Under the pieces are notes generated by a model. The model saw only the letters and a program-made list of their open reading frames with translations. It had not been told where the DNA came from and did not search any database. Source: Selenomonadaceae bacterium (lineage in GTDB: Bacteria; Bacillota; Negativicutes; Selenomonadales; Selenomonadaceae). Taken from it: a stretch of DNA of 5,146 nt. The stretch covers positions 1-5,146 of the forward strand of contig JAFXOC010000634.1 of assembly GCA_017529085.1 (NCBI GenBank), read 5' to 3'. Shown here piece by piece: positions 1-5,146 of this stretch; within the stretch, counting starts at the first letter, position 1, and every line of letters begins with the position of its first letter. A program made the translations under genes and the position numbers.

Positions 1-1844
1 GCCTTTAACTCCTCCATTTTCTCATACATCTCAATTTGAAGTTTTGACGCGGTCTCATAATCCCCTTCTATCAATGCATTTTTAAGCCTCGTAAAGAGGC
101 TTTTTTCGTCTATGCCATCCTTTGCAAGATGCGCTCGTAGTGCTGAAATTTTATTCCACATATAAGCGTCTTGATCCGTCGTAAGGTCGCTTATTATCTC
201 TTTACACTTCCTTACAATATCGCGGTTTGCGGGGATTATCCTCGCTATAAGCTCTGTCTTCCAGCGAAGCAATGCGCCTTTTGAAAAAGCGTTTATGATG
301 GTTTCGTTAAGCGCGCCGCCCCTCATCAAGACCTGCTTTTTATCGGGATTTTTCGCAAAATTTTCCATGTTCTCCCAAACAGTCGCAGGCGGATGACCGA
401 ATAATCTATCCCGTTCTTCGGCGCTGTAAAACTCGAACACATCTTCCTCGCTACGGTACGCCCTGTCTTTTTCAAGATAGAATCCTTCGTCCCCCGCTTT
501 TTTTGAAAGCTCGTTCAAAAGCTCTTCGGTAGTGTGATTTACCGCGCAAGAAACTCCGTCTAATACAGCAGAATAAATAGCGGCCAACGCAAGATATGTG
601 TTTGTGTAAGGATTGCAAGCCCTAAGTTCGAATCTCGTGGCGTATGGATTTTTTATATCTCGGATAAGCCCCGTTAAAATGGTGCGGTTGCGGCTCGGTA
701 CCTCCGGCGTATGCCCCAACGACGTTACAACGCAGATAGGCGCCTCAAATCCCGGTTTTAATCTGTTGAAAGCGTCGTTTGTCGCGGATACGAATGGGTT
801 TATTACCTCGTAATTTTTGAGAAGTCCCATCATTGCGCCGTAACCTATGGCGCTCATAAAATCCTTTTTAGGCTCGTCCGCCGAAAACAAATTATGTCGC
901 TTGCCGTCCTTTGTAACGGCAGCCATACCGATATGCGTGTGTTCGCCGTTGCCCGCAAGCCCTATCATGGGTTTCGCCTTAAAGTTTACCTCTAAACCTA
1001 TTCCCCTAAAAGTTTCCCTTACAACGGTTCTGACGAAAAGTTCGTTATCCGCCGCTTGCAATGCGTTGGAAAATTTCCAATCTATTTCAATCTGTTCGCA
1101 AACATGGGTCATGCGGCCGCTTTCGTCCATCTGAGCCTTTAAGCCGCCTACTTCCTTATGCCCCATTTCAACTTGCAACCCATATTTGTCAAGCTCCATA
1201 ATGCAGTTCTCAAGCGCCGTCCGAACAGCTCCATGAGTACGTTCCCAATACTGCTCTTGCATCACCTGACTTGCGCTCATCTCTTCAATGCTCGCTTCTT
1301 CAAGCGGAGTTTTTACCCAAAATTCAAGTTCCGTAGCGGAAGTAAACTCTATATCCACCACATCTTCGCCATTGATAGACTCCAGCCCCGAAATTTTCGG
1401 ATGCGTATGGCAAAGTTTTAATATCTCGTCTTTTACGTGAAGCAAGGTATCCGTCAACACCGAACGAGAATCCACCCGTTTTCCGTTATGTATCAAAAAT
1501 GCGGGGATTCTAAGCGTCCCTATGGGGTGCCCCGTCTCCTCGTCGTAATTTTCCATATTATAATCCACGAACCAACTCACAGAAGGATCTATGGGCATAT
1601 CCACCTTGGCGTTATTTATTGTAACTATCCCCGTCAAAGACACGGAGGACCCGTCCGTCTGCACAGCTCTCCCCGCATAAAAATCATCCATATCGTCCAA
1701 AAAAATGTGCATGGGAATTTTTTCGTCCGTATCATTCCCCGCCATATCAACACCCATAAGGGACACAAAACGTATCTCCGGATGCGCCGTCAAAATCTTT
1801 CGCACCTCGTCCTTATCCGTATTCGCCGGTATCACATAAATCAT
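1..1844 (-). CDS. glnA: Glutamine synthetase, long clostridial-type form, 3' end cut by window edge
   Basis: Makes glutamine from glutamate, ammonia and ATP in the cytoplasm. The frame is open from the ATG at 1844 to the window edge: 614 codons seen, no stop, so it is probably only slightly incomplete. The N-terminal beta-grasp domain (about 20-120) has TDGSS at 63-67 and VDMPIDPS at 81-88. The catalytic domain has ATELEFW (170-176; metal-ligand glutamates), KEVGG (230-234), EQIEIDWKFSNALQAADN (250-267), GNGEHTHIG (298-306, the GSGMHVH equivalent), NRLKPGFEAP (360-369), NRT (386-388; ATP-site arginine) and RFELRACNPY (404-413). About 15 extra residues separate the two glutamates E231 and E253 compared with ordinary type I enzymes. 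The adenylylation motif NLYDLP is absent, and a helical C-terminal extension (about 500-614) is present. It resembles, from memory, the roughly 630-residue clostridial glutamine synthetases. The symbol is generic for the family. It lies 16 bases behind the preceding ORF with its own AGGAG site, so it is probably the third gene of the dxs transcript. Confidence 0.95.
   Translation of the reverse strand, partial: MIYVIPANTDKDEVRKILTAHPEIRFVSLMGVDMAGNDTDEKIPMHIFLDDMDDFYAGRAVQTDGSSVSLTGIVTINNAKVDMPIDPSVSWFVDYNMENYDEETGHPIGTLRIPAFLIHNGKRVDSRSVLTDTLLHVKDEILKLCHTHPKISGLESINGEDVVDIEFTSATELEFWVKTPLEEASIEEMSASQVMQEQYWERTHGAVRTALENCIMELDKYGLQVEMGHKEVGGLKAQMDESGRMTHVCEQIEIDWKFSNALQAADNELFVRTVVRETFRGIGLEVNFKAKPMIGLAGNGEHTHIGMAAVTKDGKRHNLFSADEPKKDFMSAIGYGAMMGLLKNYEVINPFVSATNDAFNRLKPGFEAPICVVTSLGHTPEVPSRNRTILTGLIRDIKNPYATRFELRACNPYTNTYLALAAIYSAVLDGVSCAVNHTTEELLNELSKKAGDEGFYLEKDRAYRSEEDVFEFYSAEERDRLFGHPPATVWENMENFAKNPDKKQVLMRGGALNETIINAFSKGALLRWKTELIARIIPANRDIVRKCKEIISDLTTDQDAYMWNKISALRAHLAKDGIDEKSLFTRLKNALIEGDYETASKLQIEMYEKMEELK
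84..106 (+). other. Terminator-like hairpin with T run, antisense within glutamine synthetase
   Basis: On the plus strand, AAGCCTC (84-90), loop GTAAA, GAGGCTT (96-102) form a perfect seven-pair stem, and the T run extends from 101 to 106. It has the shape of an intrinsic terminator for plus-strand transcription, but it lies inside the glutamine synthetase reading frame, where it encodes Glu-Lys-Ser-Leu-Phe-Thr-Arg-Leu-Lys. On the coding strand the stem is followed by A residues, so it would not terminate the operon. It may be chance. Confidence 0.25.
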
Positions 1845-1851
1845 ATCGCTG

Positions 1852-1857
1852 CTCCTA
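1852..1857 (-). promoter_or_regulatory. Ribosome-binding site of glutamine synthetase
   Basis: TAGGAG on the minus strand, seven bases before the ATG at 1844. It fills most of the 16-base gap after the preceding stop codon. It fixes the start, since no other in-frame ATG lies close by and the protein begins MIYVIPANTD. Confidence 0.8.
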
Positions 1858-1860
1858 TCT

Positions 1861-2109
1861 TTAAACGCACGATTCTTTTATAATTGTTTTTTCGTCCTTG
1901 CCTAGTATCCATCCCAAGGCTTTTATTTCTGAGTATATCATTACTATCTGTTCGTGATTGCCGGGAGTTTCGCCGTGCATTCTTAATTCTTTGTATTGAT
2001 TTAGCTTTAAATTGTACCTTGCCATAATCTCTTGGGGCGAACGGATTTTTCTTGCCGAACCTTTAGGTTCTTCCGGCATCACCATTCTTCCGTTTACGAT
2101 TTCTCTCAT
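1861..2109 (-). CDS. Conserved-looking small protein of unknown function, 82 residues
   Basis: I do not recognise this protein. The frame opens earlier (ATG at 2127), but the ATG at 2109 is chosen because a perfect AAGGAGG lies seven bases upstream of it and it overlaps the dxs stop as ATGA. The product is soluble, charged and basic, with no signal peptide, membrane segment, cysteine pair or obvious DNA-binding motif. The first 22 residues look extended or disordered (MREIVNGRMVMPEEPKG). Two helices are likely, about 24-45 (EIMARYNLKLNQYKELR) and 51-71 (HEQIVMIYSEIKALGWILG). The second is amphipathic and could serve dimerisation or partner binding. Translational coupling to dxs upstream and the 16-base gap to glutamine synthetase downstream argue that it is a genuine expressed gene, possibly an accessory or regulator of one of these enzymes. 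That role is inference from position only. The C-terminal helix faintly recalls small helical proteins of phages and integrative elements, but nothing else here suggests a mobile element. Confidence 0.8.
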   Translation of the reverse strand: MREIVNGRMVMPEEPKGSARKIRSPQEIMARYNLKLNQYKELRMHGETPGNHEQIVMIYSEIKALGWILGKDEKTIIKESCV

Positions 2110-3989
2110 ATCGACGCCTCCTTGCAAAAATCTTCAATTCTATCGGCGATTTTCTCCGGGGTTAAGCCAAGCATTTCAAAAAGTTCGCTTCGACTTGCAT
2201 GAATTATAAATTTATCCTCAATCCCAAACCTTAAAAGAGGAGTTTTTATATTTTTATCGTGCATCCATTCGCTGACCGCGCTGCCAAATCCTCCCGCCAA
2301 TGCGTTTTCTTCGAGAGTTACGAAAAGTCGTTTATTTTTAGACCAATTTAACAGGAGTTCCCTATCAAAAGGCTTTACAAAGCGCATATTGGCGACGGAA
2401 GCAAATATTCCCCTCTTACTCAAAATGCTTCTCGCTTTTTTCGCTTCCTCCACCATGGTTCCCACGGCTAAGAGGGCAATATCGCCCACATCGGACAAAA
2501 TTTCCGCTTTACCGATCGGAATTTCCGCAAAGTCCTCATCAACTGGGACGCCTACGGCTTTGCCCCGTGGGTATCGAACAGCAACGGGAAAGTTCGATTT
2601 CAGCGCAAAACACATCATCTGCCTAAGTTCGTTTTCGTCTTTAGGCGCAACTATCATAATGTTTGGTATATGCCTGAGATACGAAAAATCAAACACCCCG
2701 TGGTGGGTCGGACCGTCCTCCCCCACTAATCCCGCTCGATCCAAAGCAAGGGTTACTGGCAAATTTTGCAAACATACGTCATGTAAAATTTGGTCGTATG
2801 CTCGTTGCATAAATGTAGAATACACCGCAACAACTGGGTGCATACCCTCTGAGGCTAACCCTGCGGCTAATGTCATAGCGTGTTCTTCCGCTATACCCAC
2901 ATCAAAAAATCTTTCGGGGAATTCCTTCTGAAAAGCTTTTAACCCCGTCCCCGCAGGCATAGCCGCTGTTATCGCCACAACGCTTTCGTCTTTTTTCGCA
3001 AGCTCTATCAGCGTTTTACCGAAAACTTCCGTGTATGAAGGGCGTTTATCCGGTGTTTTAAGCGGTTCTCCCGTAGTTATATCAAATTTTCCTATGCCGT
3101 GGAACATTCCCGGATTCTTTTCCGCCGGCTCATATCCCTTGCCCTTTTTCGTTATAACGTGGATAAGTATGGGACCTTCGATTTTCTTCACCTTTGCGAA
3201 AACCGTCTGTAATCCCGCTATATCGTGTCCATGAAGTGGGCCTATATATTGAAATCCCAAATCGTCAAAGATGTCGCCGGGGATAAAAAACGACTTAATG
3301 CCGTTTTTTATATCGTAGGCGACTTGCATCATCCGTTCGCCCAAACTTGGAATGCTTTTTACGAATTTTTCCGCCTCGGACTTTGCTTTGTGGTATTCCG
3401 GCATCAGGCGAATTTCCGAAAGATATTCCGAAATCGCCCCCACGTTTTTCTCTATGGATCGTTCGTTATCGTTTAAAACCACTATCAAATTCTTGTGCAA
3501 CGCGCCCGCTTGATTTAACGCTTCAAAAACCTCTCCGCCGGTAAATGCGCCATCTCCCACCACAGCAACCACATGATGTTTCTCGCCTTTTATATCCCTT
3601 GCTATCGCCATGCCTAAAGCCGCCGAAACCGAAGTCGACGCGTGACCTACGCCAAAAGCGTCGTAAGGCGATTCGCTTCTTTTGGGAAATCCGCTGACTC
3701 CACCCTTTTGCCTTAACTTTTTAAAGCCTTCATACCGCCCCGTCAAAATCTTATGGGCGTACGCCTGATGCCCCACGTCAAATATAATTTTATCCTTTGG
3801 CGCGGAAAATACGCTGTGCAGCGCAATAATAAGCTCCACGGTGCCAAGACTTGGCGCAAGGTGTCCGCCTGTCTTTGAAACGGTCTTTATTATATATTCC
3901 CTAATTTCACCTGCAAGCGTATTGAGATCCTTTACGTTCATACTCTTTAATGCCGCAGGATCTTTTATATTTGAAAGCAAATTTGACAA
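2106..3989 (-). CDS. dxs: 1-deoxy-D-xylulose-5-phosphate synthase
   Basis: Thiamine-diphosphate enzyme that condenses pyruvate with glyceraldehyde 3-phosphate to 1-deoxy-D-xylulose 5-phosphate, the entry step of the MEP isoprenoid pathway and a precursor for thiamine and pyridoxal; cytoplasmic homodimer. The 627 residues match the usual length of about 620. Numbered from the start chosen here: GGHLAPSLG at 41-49, FDVGHQAYAHKILTGR at 70-85, GFPKRSESPYDAFGVGHAST at 100-119, the cofactor motif GDG (145-147) to NDNE (173-176), catalytic glutamate in GIAEEHA (E368), DRAGLVGEDGPTHHG at 417-431, and VRYPRG at 471-476. The C-terminal transketolase domain is intact. The TTG at 3989 is preferred because AGGGG lies eight bases upstream and the protein then starts SNLLSNIKDP, which aligns with the family N-terminus. 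TTG 4007 falls within or before the predicted transcription start, GTG 3998 has no spaced ribosome site, and the first in-frame ATG (3941) would remove conserved residues. It is followed by an ORF overlapping its stop. Confidence 0.97.
   Translation of the reverse strand: MSNLLSNIKDPAALKSMNVKDLNTLAGEIREYIIKTVSKTGGHLAPSLGTVELIIALHSVFSAPKDKIIFDVGHQAYAHKILTGRYEGFKKLRQKGGVSGFPKRSESPYDAFGVGHASTSVSAALGMAIARDIKGEKHHVVAVVGDGAFTGGEVFEALNQAGALHKNLIVVLNDNERSIEKNVGAISEYLSEIRLMPEYHKAKSEAEKFVKSIPSLGERMMQVAYDIKNGIKSFFIPGDIFDDLGFQYIGPLHGHDIAGLQTVFAKVKKIEGPILIHVITKKGKGYEPAEKNPGMFHGIGKFDITTGEPLKTPDKRPSYTEVFGKTLIELAKKDESVVAITAAMPAGTGLKAFQKEFPERFFDVGIAEEHAMTLAAGLASEGMHPVVAVYSTFMQRAYDQILHDVCLQNLPVTLALDRAGLVGEDGPTHHGVFDFSYLRHIPNIMIVAPKDENELRQMMCFALKSNFPVAVRYPRGKAVGVPVDEDFAEIPIGKAEILSDVGDIALLAVGTMVEEAKKARSILSKRGIFASVANMRFVKPFDRELLLNWSKNKRLFVTLEENALAGGFGSAVSEWMHDKNIKTPLLRFGIEDKFIIHASRSELFEMLGLTPEKIADRIEDFCKEASI
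2117..2123 (-). promoter_or_regulatory. Ribosome-binding site of the 82-residue ORF
   Basis: AAGGAGG, seven bases before the ATG at 2109 and inside the last codons of dxs (Cys-Lys-Glu-Ala). It decides the start in favour of 2109 over the earlier ATG at 2127, which would lie upstream of the site. Together with the ATGA stop-start overlap it indicates translational coupling. Confidence 0.85.
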
Positions 3990-3997
3990 GACGTTCA

Positions 3998-4002
3998 CCC
4001 CT
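3998..4002 (-). promoter_or_regulatory. Ribosome-binding site of dxs
   Basis: AGGGG (within GAAAGGGGTGA) eight bases before the TTG at 3989. It is the only well-spaced purine-rich site near the N-terminus and therefore supports TTG 3989 over GTG 3998 or TTG 4007. With the promoter at 4010-4038 the leader would be only about 14 bases. Confidence 0.65.
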
Positions 4003-4009
4003 TTCAACT

Positions 4010-4038
4010 ATCATATCTCAGGAAACCTTTCATGTCAA
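4010..4038 (-). promoter_or_regulatory. Sigma-A/sigma-70 type promoter for dxs operon
   Basis: The -35 hexamer TTGACA (4038-4033) is a perfect consensus. After a 17-base spacer comes TATGAT (4015-4010), five of six matching TATAAT. The predicted transcription start is near 4003, just before the dxs ribosome site. The promoter sits immediately behind the stop codons of the phosphoesterase gene and points into dxs, so it can drive dxs, the 82-residue ORF and glutamine synthetase. No terminator hairpin is visible between the phosphoesterase stop and this promoter, so read-through from upstream is possible as well. No riboswitch can fit in so short a leader. Confidence 0.8.
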
Positions 4039-4045
4039 ACAACTA

Positions 4046-5146
4046 TTATTTTTGTAGCGTTACCTCGTCCAAAGTTTTACCGTCAGGCAAATAACAAACA
4101 AGCGAGAGTTCCTCTTTTGTAGCCGTCAAATACAAATAATTATCCGTTTCTTTCCCCTGCACAACCACTCGGTCAAAAATTTCGTCCTTCGGCACATCGT
4201 AACGTGCGTTACCGGAAAGCCCGCAGAGAACGTAATACGGTCCTTTGTCTGCGGGCAAGAAATTATATATATGCCCACGATTTCTGTAAACGTGCATATG
4301 TCCCGTTAAAACAAGGTCGATATTGAGTTTGTCGAATACGCCCATAAAATTGTGGGCAATATCGTTTAACCCGCCGTAATCGTCGGTATAGGCGTTGTAT
4401 TCGTTATAGGCCAAAATATCCTTGTGCATAAGGACAATCTTCCAAGGTTTATCGCTTGCAATCGCATCTTTTTCAAGCCAAGTCAGTTCTTCTTCCAAAA
4501 GCCCCGGAAGATTTGGGTCTATCTCCAAAAAATTATTGTTTAACGCAATAAAATGAACGGGACCGTAGTCGAAGGAATAATAATACCCCTCAAATTTTTC
4601 GCTATTGTTTGCGGGAGTTTTAAACTGCCCTAAAAAACCTTTCGGCAGACAATATTTCCATTTTAAACTGTAACACTCGTGATTTCCGATTATCGGCGCA
4701 AAAACGCGTCTTCTCAAATTTTCCTCTATGCCATTGTACCAACCTTCCCAATGCCAAAGCGCCTCGCCGTTATCCACTATGTCGCCTAAATTTATCGTTA
4801 AATTGGCGTTCTTATGACGGTTAACCGCGGAATTAAAAGTTGCGTACCAATCGCTGTAATTACCGCCGCATTGGGAATCGGTAAATACAATAGCTTCTGT
4901 TTTATCCGAAGCGAAAGTAGCAAGTTCGCCCCAATCGCTTGCGGCGTCATCCGCAACAAATCGGTAACGGTAAACTGCGTTTTCCTCAAGTCCCTTTATC
5001 GGCGAAGAATAAATATATACGCTCGCCCCGCCCAGCGTCAGTTTTTCTTCCGTTGCGCCGAACCAAGTCAATCTATCTTCAGACATCCGCCCGATTTCCA
5101 CCATGAGCTTTTTTAAGGGTTTGTTTGATTGGCACATAAGCATAGC
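4046..5146 (-). CDS. Calcineurin-like metallophosphoesterase with purple-acid-phosphatase-like N-terminal domain, 5' end cut by window edge
   Basis: Probable metal-dependent phosphomonoesterase or phosphodiesterase; the substrate cannot be read from the sequence. The frame is open through the right edge (366 codons seen), so the ATG at 5143 is probably internal. Positions are counted from that ATG. Residues about 1-80 look like a fibronectin-III/purple acid phosphatase beta domain (YSSPIKGLEENAVYRYRF at 44-62). The phosphoesterase core follows, with motifs in order: FTDSQ (87-91), NLGDIVDNG (118-126), GNHE (153-156), LMHK (238-241) and TGHMHVYRN (280-288). The first motif has Gln where many relatives have His (DxH). 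Purple-acid-phosphatase-like members often vary here, so activity is still likely. Members of this group are commonly exported, but any signal peptide would lie outside the window. The gene ends in tandem stops TAA-TAG (4048-4043). A separate promoter for dxs follows at once, so it is probably not part of the dxs operon in a functional sense. Confidence 0.9.
   Translation of the reverse strand, partial: AMLMCQSNKPLKKLMVEIGRMSEDRLTWFGATEEKLTLGGASVYIYSSPIKGLEENAVYRYRFVADDAASDWGELATFASDKTEAIVFTDSQCGGNYSDWYATFNSAVNRHKNANLTINLGDIVDNGEALWHWEGWYNGIEENLRRRVFAPIIGNHECYSLKWKYCLPKGFLGQFKTPANNSEKFEGYYYSFDYGPVHFIALNNNFLEIDPNLPGLLEEELTWLEKDAIASDKPWKIVLMHKDILAYNEYNAYTDDYGGLNDIAHNFMGVFDKLNIDLVLTGHMHVYRNRGHIYNFLPADKGPYYVLCGLSGNARYDVPKDEIFDRVVVQGKETDNYLYLTATKEELSLVCYLPDGKTLDEVTLQK

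Noticed and set aside
1066..1080. Perfect odd-centred inverted repeat TTGGAAAATTTCCAA
   Set aside because: It encodes the conserved DWKFSNAL stretch of glutamine synthetase, has no T run, and is best explained by codon usage in a conserved motif.
1437..1883. 148-codon open frame on the plus strand
   Set aside because: It lies wholly antisense to the well-supported glutamine synthetase gene, its product is an unlikely His/Arg/Ile-rich string with no domain, and it has no convincing ribosome site.
1861..1900. AT-rich TATAAA sequence just before glutamine synthetase as an internal promoter
   Set aside because: No acceptable -35 hexamer is found at 16-18 bases upstream, and the region is coding for the 82-residue ORF.
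2106..2127. Earlier ATG (2127) for the 82-residue ORF, giving 88 residues
   Set aside because: The strong AAGGAGG lies downstream of that ATG and is correctly spaced only for the ATG at 2109.
2389..2931. 180-codon open frame on the plus strand
   Set aside because: It is antisense to the conserved catalytic part of dxs, and its Ser/Ala/Thr-rich product is typical of a shadow frame.
3990..4045. Possible T-box or thiamine riboswitch in front of dxs
   Set aside because: The gap is only 56 bases, the predicted leader is about 14 bases, and none of the conserved riboswitch elements is present.
4798..5116. Overlapping short frames on both strands at the right end (63 and 100 codons)
   Set aside because: Both are alternative frames of the phosphoesterase gene, without ribosome sites or recognisable domains.

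Overview
All four genes recognised in this window lie on the minus strand, and they occupy almost all of it. Read in the direction of transcription (right to left) they are: the 3' part of a metallophosphoesterase gene cut by the right edge, a complete dxs (1-deoxy-D-xylulose-5-phosphate synthase), an 82-residue protein of unknown function, and a nearly complete glutamine synthetase cut by the left edge. There is no tRNA, rRNA, CRISPR array or mobile element. The only non-coding stretch longer than 20 bases is the 56-base gap between the phosphoesterase stop and the dxs start.

The organism looks like an anaerobic Gram-positive-lineage bacterium (Bacillota, Clostridia or Negativicutes type). 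The reasons are strong AGGAG/AAGGAGG ribosome-binding sites, a TTG-started dxs, moderate GC content (judged by eye, not counted), and above all the glutamine synthetase. That protein resembles, from memory, the long (about 630 residue) clostridial form rather than the 440-470 residue GlnA. The taxonomy is an inference. No marker gene is present to settle it.

Layout: 4046-5146 encodes a calcineurin-like phosphoesterase behind a purple-acid-phosphatase-like beta domain. A textbook sigma-A/sigma-70 promoter (TTGACA, 17-base spacer, TATGAT) sits directly after its tandem stop codons and drives dxs. No terminator is visible between the two genes. dxs (2106-3989) overlaps the 82-residue ORF (1861-2109) by the four bases ATGA. 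That ORF is followed after 16 bases by the glutamine synthetase start (1844). dxs, the small ORF and the synthetase therefore look like one tightly packed, translationally coupled transcript joining isoprenoid/thiamine precursor supply to nitrogen assimilation.

Nothing here is clearly a new defence or mobile system. The points most worth a second look are the unrecognised protein in the middle of the operon, the unusual dxs-ORF-synthetase arrangement, the active-site insertion and C-terminal extension of the synthetase, and the promoter that rules out the longest reading of dxs.
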